Shown here in pieces: positions 1 through 7,516 of a stretch of 35,430 bases of DNA. This stretch comes from Eubacteriaceae bacterium (GTDB lineage: Bacteria > Bacillota > Clostridia > Eubacteriales > Anaerofustaceae), in assembly GCA_009782515.1 (NCBI GenBank), contig WRIY01000026.1, positions 1-35,430 on the forward strand. Reading direction: 5' to 3'. The notes below the pieces were generated by a model. That model had not been told where the DNA came from and searched no databases. It saw only the letters and a list, made by a program, of their open reading frames with translations. Every line of letters begins with the position of its first letter. The first letter of the stretch is position 1. The position numbers were made by a program, and so were the translations under genes.

Positions 1-897
1 TGTGATTTCATCGCCTGCTTTTACAGTTTTAAGCTTTAAAAAATCTTTTTCATCAGTATCAAGCCAGTCAATATAGTCTAACTCATCTGGATCGTCGCTA
101 GGCTTTTTCAATAATTCATAGCCGACTTTAAGTTCATATTTTTTTGGATCTTGTGCTGGTAGTTCATACTCACCTTCATGACCATGCTTTACATTAAAGC
201 TGTAAGCCCTATATGAGTTATCTGGAGCAGTAAAGTACCAGTCAATTTCATCTGACATGATGACATTTACTTGAGTTGTGTCAGCAATAAGGCCGATGAA
301 ATTGGTTATTCTTTCATAGTCAGTATCAGGGTAGTTCCCATAATTTGCATTAAAGAAATTGTAGTACCAATTTGCATCATATGCTTTGCTGACATAAATA
401 TAGTCATAGTCTTTGTACAATGTATCATTGACTGTGTTCAAGCTAGCAAGGCCAGCTGGCAATACAGGGTAAGGTACAACATATGCATCAGGATCCAGTG
501 GCGTAAGGTTCGTGAGGTAAATGTCAACCTCAGAAATAATACCTTTCGCGAAGTAGTCCCTGATAGCGCGCTGCTGCGCATCAGTAAATGACAATACATC
601 AGGCTGCTCGCCTCCGAATATCAAGACAAGCTTGTTGCCGTCTCTTATTGGGGCAAGTATTGATCCAACTGATGCAAAGTTGGCCCTGAATATCTCGCCA
701 AACCATGCAACGAACTCATTGTCATATGTGAATACGACTGGGAGCCTTTGAGTTCCGATAACTATCTTCGGAACCAAATTATGGTACGGGCCTAGCGGTG
801 TGCCAAGAACTGGCCCTGCTGCAAAAGCGCTTGCCGGCACAAGAGACAGCATCAGCAGTGCTGCTAAAATTCCCGCCAATAACTTTCCTTTTTTCAT
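1..897 (-). CDS. Secreted protein of unknown function, C-terminus cut by window edge
   Basis: An open frame of 299 codons runs from an ATG to the left edge without a stop, so the gene is partial. The start is supported by AGGAGAA seven bases upstream. The N-terminus is a clear signal peptide (MKKGK, a hydrophobic stretch, then ASAFAA near residue 27). The mature part is rich in Asp, Tyr and Asn and contains a stretch resembling a Rossmann-type strand-loop (KLVLIFGGEQPD, around residues 78-89). I do not recognise a family. It is probably exported to the cell surface. Its promoter may include TATAAT about 85 bases upstream of the ATG, but no good -35 box is visible. An anchor or sorting motif, if present, would lie beyond the window. 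Confidence 0.8.
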   Translation of the reverse strand, partial: MKKGKLLAGILAALLMLSLVPASAFAAGPVLGTPLGPYHNLVPKIVIGTQRLPVVFTYDNEFVAWFGEIFRANFASVGSILAPIRDGNKLVLIFGGEQPDVLSFTDAQQRAIRDYFAKGIISEVDIYLTNLTPLDPDAYVVPYPVLPAGLASLNTVNDTLYKDYDYIYVSKAYDANWYYNFFNANYGNYPDTDYERITNFIGLIADTTQVNVIMSDEIDWYFTAPDNSYRAYSFNVKHGHEGEYELPAQDPKKYELKVGYELLKKPSDDPDELDYIDWLDTDEKDFLKLKTVKAGDEIT

Positions 898-1499
898 ATT
901 TAATTCTCCTTTAAAATTTAACATAAGGCATATTTAGTAAATGGATTCATGTTTCAAAATCTGGCATTATATGTCAATGAAACGTTCTCAAAAATTTGCT
1001 GGATTCTAAAACTAGCAAAAACGAACATGCCGTAGATAACTATAAGTTTGACAGTATCTTCATTGTTGGCTTGCTAATAAAAAGATGATTTCATATGCTC
1101 TAATGAAGCTCTAATATTTTAATTAATCTTGCTTTTTCGACAGTTTATGCTGAGGAGCCGATTGCTATAACACGTTCGATTTGCTTCTTCAATTGAAAAA
1201 TATGAGTGAAAATGCTAACGAGAGGTAGCCACCTTGTTAGTACCATTGAAAGACATTTTGGAGTGGTTCGTTCTCTTTGAGTACTGCAACCCAAAGTCAT
1301 CAATATAAATTATTGCTAATAAAATATATTGTTGTCATAAGCTTCCACAGCTTTATCAAGGTATAATATTAGTTGCGTTACTTGTAGACATGAAAGAATA
1401 ATTGATATTGAAAAATGCTGTATTAGCGTGTGAATTTTGCAAGCAGCCGAGCCTTTTTAGCTGTATTGCATGCAATTCAAGAATATAGGAGAGATAATA
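898..1499. other. Intergenic region between divergent genes
   Basis: About 600 AT-rich bases without a convincing ORF. It must hold the promoters of both flanking genes. One compact hairpin is visible at 1215-1240 (CTAAC and AGGT arms pairing with ACCT and GTTAG around an AGCC loop), with no T-run after it. A TATAAT at about 1362 faces the plus-strand gene but lacks a well-spaced -35. I see nothing else that can be named. Confidence 0.5.
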
Positions 1500-2096
1500 A
1501 TGTTTTGTGAAAACTGCGGAAAGCAATTATCAGATGATGCAAGATTCTGTTCTAGCTGCGGTAGGCCAACAGGAACGACGCAAGCGCAACCTCAACCAAC
1601 GCCATACCAGCAGCCGCAGCAACATTACCAACAGCCACAATACCAGCCGCAGTCTGGCGGCTTATATAGCCCTCCCAATAGCATGCCTATTTCGCCGGGC
1701 GCCCATCAGATCCAGCTTCAGCCGGGGGAGCTGCTATATGCCGTACAATATGGATCATTGATAGGCCTCACGACTGCCTCCGGAGAAATGTACATAACTA
1801 ACATGCGCCTGGTATGGGCAAAATCCCTGGCAAGGGCTCTCATATCAGCCCGTTCTATTGCCCTGGTGCAAAAAGATCAAGTAGTGATACCGCTCGAGTC
1901 TGTCGCATCTGCCGATGGATCTCGTGTGCGTGGCAACAAAAGCGGTTTGACGGTTATTACTAATGATGGCAAAAAGCATCTCTTTCTGGTGACATCAAAG
2001 ATGGGATATTTCAACGAAGAGGCCCAAGCGTCGAAAGCGATAATGCTAAATGTCCTGAATTATGCTTCTTCTATTAATAATCAAGGAATTCGCTGA
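1500..2096 (+). CDS. Zinc-ribbon protein with Gln/Pro-rich linker and GRAM/PH-like domain
   Basis: 198 residues from the ATG that follows ATAGGAGAG; an upstream ATG at 1470 lacks a ribosome site and would put a tail before the zinc ribbon. Residues 3-20 form a zinc ribbon (CENC ... CSSC, four Cys). Residues 25-60 are a low-complexity Gln/Pro/Tyr linker. The remainder, starting near QLQPGELLYAVQYG, has the strand pattern of a GRAM/PH-like domain (a "GxxYITNMRLVW" step, then a basic helix and a "VIPLESVAS" strand). Such proteins are thought to be cytoplasmic or membrane-proximal binding modules; the partner is unknown. No membrane segment is visible. It stands alone, divergent from the secreted protein. 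Confidence 0.8.
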   Translation: MFCENCGKQLSDDARFCSSCGRPTGTTQAQPQPTPYQQPQQHYQQPQYQPQSGGLYSPPNSMPISPGAHQIQLQPGELLYAVQYGSLIGLTTASGEMYITNMRLVWAKSLARALISARSIALVQKDQVVIPLESVASADGSRVRGNKSGLTVITNDGKKHLFLVTSKMGYFNEEAQASKAIMLNVLNYASSINNQGIR

Positions 2097-2440
2097 TATA
2101 GCCAAACTGTCTTGCTAGACATATATTTATTCGGCGTGCAGCTAATATGGTTCTAACGAGCCATCAAAGAAATAGGGGAGAGCCGCCGAAGAATTTGAAA
2201 ATACGCATCATGTTGTAAATCATGTAAATACCATGTAATATGCCCTCTATATATTTATAGACCATTCAGGGGCATATTTCGCTATTTTAAGCGCTTGTTT
2301 GCTAAAAAGGCAAGTTTCTTAATTAGAGCGCACAATGAACGTAAGCAATAACAATGCGTCTCACTAACAATAAAGATATATTTTCACACGCCGAAGGCCT
2401 GTCGCTAAGTCGGATCCCTTTTAGTAGGGAAGAGATCCAT
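2097..2440. other. Intergenic region between convergent genes
   Basis: About 340 bases between two convergent genes. An imperfect hairpin at 2412-2438 (GGATC ... GATCC outside, CCCT ... AGGG inside) lies directly after the pilin-sortase stop and may end the pilus transcript, but it has no T-run. CATGTAA occurs twice about 12 bases apart near 2218-2240. Nothing else is recognisable. Confidence 0.4.
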
Positions 2441-4333
2441 TTATTCAGGCCGCAATACGCCGATTAAGATATAGCGGGCATCATCAAACTCATAAGAGCA
2501 GGTGGATAAGACTACGATCTTATCATCGCTGCTATACTCTGACTGGCTTTTGAACGTTGTGTTTTCCTTTGCAAATGCCATAAGCGAAGCCACATTTTCT
2601 TCGTACATAAATGCCCGCTCCCGCCATTGGCCTGCTCCGATCACGCATCCATATAAAAGGTCTATTCTATAATTTCCATTTGCAGTGTAGAGGCAAAAAT
2701 ATGGATGCGCGTTAAAATAAGCCTGGCTCTTATAATTTGTCAGCGTGCCAAACATGCGCCCTGATTTCATGTTGTGGCCATACACCACGCTCAGCTTGCC
2801 GGTAAAATCAGATGGGTTATTATAGTCTATAAATAAGCTCCCATTCGAATTAAAGCTGCCATCAGCAAGCCGATTTAAGTAGTAGCTATAGTCACTCGCC
2901 CAAACCACAGGGTAATCAATTATTGTATTGGGGCACACAAGCCATGCCCTGATATCCGGATACATTTCTGTAAGCCTGGCAAAACCAATGCCCAGGTTGA
3001 AAGCACTTAGCGAGGCATCGGCTTTCGCCATTTCTCCCTTGCTTTCACTAGATTGTGCACTGGAGCTGCTTAATTCGCGAACAATAGCGCTGTCGCTCCG
3101 CATAAGCGCAGCCATATAGTCATATGCTGCGCTGCAAGCCTGATCGTATTGCCAGACTCTATACAGCATGTATCCTGTTGCAGCCATAACGCTCAAGGAT
3201 GCTACAAGCAGCAGGCAAGCCCCGCTGTTTCTGTTCTTTTTTGCCTGAAAACTCCGCGTGGCTTTTGATAAGCGCCATTCAGGCTGAGTATTCTTTGAGA
3301 TAAGCCTATAGCTGCTCCCTAAGGCCAAGCAGGCAAATATACAAAATATCAGGCTCAAAGTTTCGGCTTTTGAAATATCACCGGTTTTTGGCCCGTCGAC
3401 TGGCGGCTTTGTATTCGGCGTTTCCTCATCAATGGGAGGCTTTTGGGACGGCCTATATGTATTTATAAAGGATAGTGACGAAACATTCCTATTTGCATTG
3501 TTGGCGATAACCCGGTTCACTTCCAAGCGCCCATCGACTTCTGTGGCAATGTCAGTGATGGTATATACTGATGCATCATAAGAGTAGCCTTCTTCGCCGG
3601 TGTTTACCTCATCGACGTAATAATAGTAAACGCCGGGCCGCTCATAGCTCCACGTGCCAAAATAGGCTTGCCCTGAGCCGGATATAGTGGCTATTTTAAC
3701 CCCGTTTGTGCTGCCTTGCGGCATCGGGCTTGCTGCATCGGCCGCAGTAAGGCGAAAGCTGAACACGCTGGCAGTAGCCGGTTCGCCTGATACGCTCTTT
3801 ACTACAGGCGGATCAAACATTAAGCCCGGATCGCTTGGTTCCAATACAGCGCAATACGAGTGGGAGTAAGATATTTCTTCAGCTTTGAGCCCGTCGCCTG
3901 TGCGAATAGCGATTGTGGCTGAAAGGCTGCTGTCAACTATGATTTTGATAGAGTATGCTTTTTCGTCAAGCGTATACCCTGGCGAAGCGTCTGACAAAAG
4001 AATAAATTCATATTCATATATACCGGTTTGGCTGTATGGGATAAAAATATCTTTGCCTGTTGTGCCGTCAAGCGCAAAAGCATACACACCGCCTGTGCTG
4101 TCTGGTGGCATAGGGCTAAAAGCGTCGCATGCTTTTAGCATATAGCTAAATTCTGCGCTTGGCGGCGGGCTTTCCCCCGTATTGGAAAAGGCTTGTTTTA
4201 CCGTTATCGTTGCGCCTGCAGATGCAGACGCAGCACTTGGCTGCAACAATGCTGCAAGAAGAAAGGCGAGCAAAGCTGCCGCTAAATTTCTGCCAACCTG
4301 CCTTTTGTAATTGCGATATTTATCAGTGCTCAT
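2441..4333 (-). CDS. Pilin-class B sortase fusion (pilus base subunit with its own sortase)
   Basis: One unbroken 630-residue frame. Residues 1-40 are a signal peptide. Two Spy0128/FctA-type isopeptide pilin modules follow (about 41-155 and 173-292; candidate isopeptide Lys46/Lys179, acidic YVDE near 239-242). Next comes a sorting-like signal: PKTGD at 315-319, hydrophobic 325-345, then a basic stretch. A second membrane segment (371-392) leads into a complete class B sortase with His520 (YGHN), Cys612 (LSTC) and Arg620. The predicted topology places both pilin and sortase outside the cell. The gene overlaps the preceding sortase gene by four bases and is last in the operon, the position of the minor pilin FctB in streptococcal FCT loci. 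I infer a base pilin carrying its own anchoring or polymerising enzyme. Domain calls are firm; the role is inference. Confidence 0.85.
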   Translation of the reverse strand: MSTDKYRNYKRQVGRNLAAALLAFLLAALLQPSAASASAGATITVKQAFSNTGESPPPSAEFSYMLKACDAFSPMPPDSTGGVYAFALDGTTGKDIFIPYSQTGIYEYEFILLSDASPGYTLDEKAYSIKIIVDSSLSATIAIRTGDGLKAEEISYSHSYCAVLEPSDPGLMFDPPVVKSVSGEPATASVFSFRLTAADAASPMPQGSTNGVKIATISGSGQAYFGTWSYERPGVYYYYVDEVNTGEEGYSYDASVYTITDIATEVDGRLEVNRVIANNANRNVSSLSFINTYRPSQKPPIDEETPNTKPPVDGPKTGDISKAETLSLIFCIFACLALGSSYRLISKNTQPEWRLSKATRSFQAKKNRNSGACLLLVASLSVMAATGYMLYRVWQYDQACSAAYDYMAALMRSDSAIVRELSSSSAQSSESKGEMAKADASLSAFNLGIGFARLTEMYPDIRAWLVCPNTIIDYPVVWASDYSYYLNRLADGSFNSNGSLFIDYNNPSDFTGKLSVVYGHNMKSGRMFGTLTNYKSQAYFNAHPYFCLYTANGNYRIDLLYGCVIGAGQWRERAFMYEENVASLMAFAKENTTFKSQSEYSSDDKIVVLSTCSYEFDDARYILIGVLRPE

Positions 4334-5289
4334 GCCCGTTGCTCTCCCTTGTTAAATATTTCATACATTCCTGCGCTGCGCTTTTTGCGCTGTGCGCGCT
4401 TGGCTATAAGCAGCAGCGCTATAAGCAGCAAGAAAACGAAAACAATCTTTGCCCATAATGGAATCTTGTTTAGCAAGCCGGCTAAAGCGTCAACTGCCGG
4501 CATTTGCCTGACGGCATCATCTGCCTTAAAGGCATCTTCAAATATAGTGTCTGTGATTCTTCCCACCAGGATGTCGCGGCTGTTAGTGGAAACTGCCGAG
4601 CATGTTGAGAGAAGCACGATGTTGCCGTCTATTTTTTGCGCCAGGCTGCGCGCGTGCTTTGCTGTTGTTAAAAGATGATCAAGGTAGGCTTCCTTCTCTG
4701 TTTCATCCGCAATGCGCGTTTTAAAAACCTCAGAGTCATAAGCGTCGCACTGAATAAATGCAAAGAATTCTATTCCGTGCTCTTTGCCATCGAAGTAAAG
4801 CATTCCATACTTTCGATCTTCGAAAAAACCCTTATGTGCAAATTCGCCTATCTCGGCAAACATAGCTTGCTTTTCCATGTGGTGGCCGTACAGAATGCTG
4901 CTGTAATCCTCAAAACTTTTGCTGCAGCGTGCATCCAGGAAGATTGCCCCGCATAGCGAATACTTTCCAAGAGCGTTGGTGTTGACATATTTCAAGTTAT
5001 CGGAGGCCTGGCAAATGGGATAGTCTATCTTAGTTCCGTATACTGATATCCACCCGAATACCTCAGGGTTTATAGCTTTCAGATCCTCAAATGAATGCTT
5101 TTGGGAGGCCTCAGTTGGCTTGTAAATTTCATAGTGGGCAGCCTCTGCCCATTCATATGCCTGTTTGGCGTCCCATGCAGCGTAAAAGTCGATCGCAATA
5201 AGAAACATGAGTATTGCCAAAACCAGCGTATCGACAGCTGAGATCATAAAGTGCATCGCTTTTAAGCGGATTCTGTACGCTAGCCCCAT
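4330..5289 (-). CDS. Class B sortase of the pilus operon
   Basis: 319 residues; AGGAGG lies six bases before the ATG. An N-terminal membrane segment (about 15-37) is followed by the sortase fold with catalytic His136 (YGHHM), Cys230 (LSTC) and Arg238 (NSRDIL). A second hydrophobic segment (280-297) and a basic C-terminal tail give two membrane passes, which is more typical of pilus polymerases than of housekeeping sortases. Class B enzymes act as pilin polymerases in S. pyogenes FCT-3 loci; the same gene order here suggests that this enzyme joins the NPETG major pilin. It is translationally coupled (ATGA overlap) to the downstream pilin-sortase fusion. Confidence 0.9.
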   Translation of the reverse strand: MGLAYRIRLKAMHFMISAVDTLVLAILMFLIAIDFYAAWDAKQAYEWAEAAHYEIYKPTEASQKHSFEDLKAINPEVFGWISVYGTKIDYPICQASDNLKYVNTNALGKYSLCGAIFLDARCSKSFEDYSSILYGHHMEKQAMFAEIGEFAHKGFFEDRKYGMLYFDGKEHGIEFFAFIQCDAYDSEVFKTRIADETEKEAYLDHLLTTAKHARSLAQKIDGNIVLLSTCSAVSTNSRDILVGRITDTIFEDAFKADDAVRQMPAVDALAGLLNKIPLWAKIVFVFLLLIALLLIAKRAQRKKRSAGMYEIFNKGEQRA

Positions 5290-5349
5290 AGCATCCTCCT
5301 TTATCTAAAAAATATGCCTGCCGCATCCTTTCGCTTTGCCAGGGGAGGG

Positions 5350-5408
5350 GAGAGGGGGCGCCCTTGCAGCGCCCTCTCCAAGAATCTCTCCTAGCCTTAG
5401 CGGCTAAG
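5350..5408 (-). promoter_or_regulatory. Hairpins between the major pilin and sortase genes
   Basis: Two folds sit in the 133-base gap after the pilin stop. The larger (5350-5378) pairs GAGA/GGGCGC-type arms around a 7-base loop with a two-G bulge; the smaller uses CTTAG/CTAAG (5396-5408). A six-T run follows further down near 5310. Such structures could lower readthrough or protect the upstream mRNA, giving more pilin than sortase. The placement suggests this; no measurement supports it. Confidence 0.4.
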
Positions 5409-5422
5409 AGCAGCTTTGCTGT

Positions 5423-6796
5423 TTAGCTATTTGTGTCCGGATCTTTCTTGCCATAAGACTTGGCTGCGGAGTACACAGCATATGCTGCGATGCCCAGCAG
5501 GCTCATCCCGTATAACGGCAAGCTGGCAAGCCCAGTCTCCGGGTTAAAGTCGCAAATGTTGAGGAATGCTGCAAGGTTCACCAGCATCCCCTGGCCTTCG
5601 CCAGTATACTCTTTGCCTGTTGAAAGGCTCTGGCTTGTGCTGCCGTGAACTTGCCCTGCAGAAACGCTGCTTGTTGTAATCTGGTAGCTTGGCTGGAAGT
5701 ACGGGTTCGCGCTTTCAGTAATTTCATATGCTGTGCCGACCGGAGTATCCATAAAGATAAGGCTCTGGCCAGGCTTCAACTTGAATGAGCAGACCTCGCC
5801 GGGGACAAATTTGATAAATTCGGTTCCTGCTTGAGGCTGCCCGGCTGCTATTGTGCCAATGCTGCCGGCTTCCGCATAATCTGACAGGCTTGTAACTATC
5901 GAGCCGTCAACGTCAACCACAAATGCTGCGAAATAATCAGGCAGCTCATCGACAGGGATGATTGATGGCGGCGTAACGCTCATCGCAAAGCTGAAAAAGC
6001 GGTTGTAGTCTTCGTCTACAATGGCTGAGCCGCCAATCTCTTTGCTTACGTTCAAAGACGCATCATTAGTGTCAGGATCTCCGGGATCGCCATCGGGTGT
6101 TTTCCAATAAGCGTTCTCAAAGATGATCTGGCTCCAGAAATACTCGGTGTCATCGCCTCCGGGGGTAATGACATGGACTTTGGCATTGCCGGCATCTTCG
6201 CCATCATCGTTTTTCGTCTTCACAACGCCAATGCCGTCAATGTAGAATGTTCCAGGGCTGTCCTCAGACTCTACTACAAACACAAACATTGAGTACTCAG
6301 CTCCCGACCATGCCATGCCCTCTGTGAAGTTTTCAGCCGGGGAGTAGCTGTTAAGGCTGAATGTATCGGCCTTTTCAGTGATTTTGTACTCATACTTGCC
6401 GGCAGATTGCCAGGATCCCGAGATCAGCGACAATATATCGCCAGTTTCGAGGATGTAGTATGTGATGCCGTTTTCTGTATAGGGATTTGTAAGCCCTTCA
6501 GAGACTGCCTCGGCTGACAGTACTAACAAATCGGCAGGGTAGGAAAGAGTGGCATTGCCGAAATCGGGCATGTTTGTCCCGTTGAAAGCTGCGCTGTCAA
6601 CGCTGACGGGTGTAATTTCGAATTCAAAGTTTATTTCGGCCGGCAGCTGTGTGCCAATAGGCACTTTAAGCACCTTTGTGATAGCTGCCCCATCTGTGTA
6701 GGGATCGTCAGCAGCAAGCGCGCTTGGCGAAAATGCGCCGAAAATAAGTGCCAGAGCCAACAGTGCTGCTAATAACTTGCTTTGTTTCTTAGACAT
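5423..6796 (-). CDS. Major pilin subunit with NPETG sorting signal
   Basis: 457 residues. Residues 1-29 are a signal peptide (ending ALAA). Two isopeptide-type domains are suggested: residues 38-235 (candidate Lys41/Lys44, Glu141 in YEYKITEK) and 246-412 (Lys252 in NVSKEI, Glu361 in AYEITES). The second resembles the DUF7601-like/Spy0128 fold of Gram-positive pilins. The C-terminus has NPETG at 418-422, a hydrophobic span 425-445 and a basic/polar tail: a complete cell-wall sorting signal of the NPxTG type favoured by class B sortases. It sits between the signal peptidase and sortase genes, the FctA position in FCT loci, so it is the likely shaft subunit. The ATG follows GGAGAAGACAC. Confidence 0.85.
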   Translation of the reverse strand: MSKKQSKLLAALLALALIFGAFSPSALAADDPYTDGAAITKVLKVPIGTQLPAEINFEFEITPVSVDSAAFNGTNMPDFGNATLSYPADLLVLSAEAVSEGLTNPYTENGITYYILETGDILSLISGSWQSAGKYEYKITEKADTFSLNSYSPAENFTEGMAWSGAEYSMFVFVVESEDSPGTFYIDGIGVVKTKNDDGEDAGNAKVHVITPGGDDTEYFWSQIIFENAYWKTPDGDPGDPDTNDASLNVSKEIGGSAIVDEDYNRFFSFAMSVTPPSIIPVDELPDYFAAFVVDVDGSIVTSLSDYAEAGSIGTIAAGQPQAGTEFIKFVPGEVCSFKLKPGQSLIFMDTPVGTAYEITESANPYFQPSYQITTSSVSAGQVHGSTSQSLSTGKEYTGEGQGMLVNLAAFLNICDFNPETGLASLPLYGMSLLGIAAYAVYSAAKSYGKKDPDTNS

Positions 6797-6852
6797 GTGT
6801 CTTCTCCTGATGTCGTTTTTTTATTTTGTCTAATAATGTAGCCGGAAATCTT

Positions 6853-6890
6853 GCGTGCAAAAGGCTTGCACGCCCTTAAAAGCCTTTTGC
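6853..6890 (-). promoter_or_regulatory. Mutually exclusive hairpins in the pilin leader
   Basis: In the gap between signal peptidase and pilin genes, GCAAAAGGCTT (6857-6867) pairs perfectly with AAGCCTTTTGC (6880-6890). An alternative pair, GCGTGC (6853-6858) with GCACGC (6868-6873), shares bases with it. The two folds cannot both form fully. There is no T-run, so processing or mRNA stabilisation is as likely as attenuation. Confidence 0.4.
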
Positions 6891-6916
6891 TTATAAGTTG
6901 TTTGGTGCTTTTAATG

Positions 6917-7516
6917 TTATAAGTTCCGCCTTCTGACTAAGGTAATTACCTTGCCATGGGCGCTTCTAATATTAACCGGGCCATATATGCGGCTGTCAGT
7001 GGCGCCTTCGCGCGCGTCTCCCAGCACAAACACTTCGTTTTCCTTTAAAGTCACGGGAAAGCTGATTCCTTGCGCGTAGCGCTGTGTTTTGGCTGTGATG
7101 TTTCGCTCCTGCTGGAGAGCGCCGTTGATTACAAGCCCGTTTTCTGTTATGTCTACAGTGTCGCCTGCTGTAGCTATTACCCGCCGCACCTGCTTAGTGC
7201 CTTCAAAGCTTAGAAGAAGCAGGTCCCTGGCTTTATAGTTTTTGCTCCTGCGCGCGTATACCAGCAGGTCTCCGTCCCTGACGGCGTGGTCCATGCTCGG
7301 GTCAATGTTGTAGTGCAATCCATATATGAATTTGAAGGCAACCAACGCAAAGCTTATAATGGCTGCTACCCGAAGCGCAAGCGAGCGCGCTTCGCGCCAT
7401 GCATTAGCCTGGCTTTGAGGCTTTGCCTGGGGAGAAGGGCGGGCAGGCTTTCTTACAGGCTCTTCCCTGATCCTGTTTGTGTGGCGGCGGGCTGTTCTTT
7501 GCCTACTTGTTTCCAC
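6917..7516 (-). CDS. Type I signal peptidase of the pilus operon
   Basis: 199 residues from a GTG that directly abuts the TGA of the tip-pilin gene; AGGAGG lies seven bases upstream, inside that gene. A long, basic, Pro/Gln-rich cytoplasmic N-terminus (1-45) precedes one membrane segment (46-66). Catalytic Ser74 (DPSMD), Lys108 (TKQVRRV) and the late conserved box GDAREGATDSR (166-176) are all present. In S. pyogenes the equivalent SipA/LepA has lost its catalytic pair and acts as a chaperone; here the Ser/Lys dyad is kept, so it can plausibly cleave the unusual pilin precursors of the operon. Confidence 0.9.
   Translation of the reverse strand: METSRQRTARRHTNRIREEPVRKPARPSPQAKPQSQANAWREARSLALRVAAIISFALVAFKFIYGLHYNIDPSMDHAVRDGDLLVYARRSKNYKARDLLLLSFEGTKQVRRVIATAGDTVDITENGLVINGALQQERNITAKTQRYAQGISFPVTLKENEVFVLGDAREGATDSRIYGPVNIRSAHGKVITLVRRRNL

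Noticed and set aside
271-591. 106-codon plus-strand ORF
   Set aside because: Lies antisense to the secreted-protein gene, which has a signal peptide and ribosome site; the ORF has neither.
1470-1499. Upstream ATG for the zinc-ribbon protein
   Set aside because: No ribosome site; the ATG at 1500 has GGAGAG and places the zinc ribbon at the N-terminus as in relatives.
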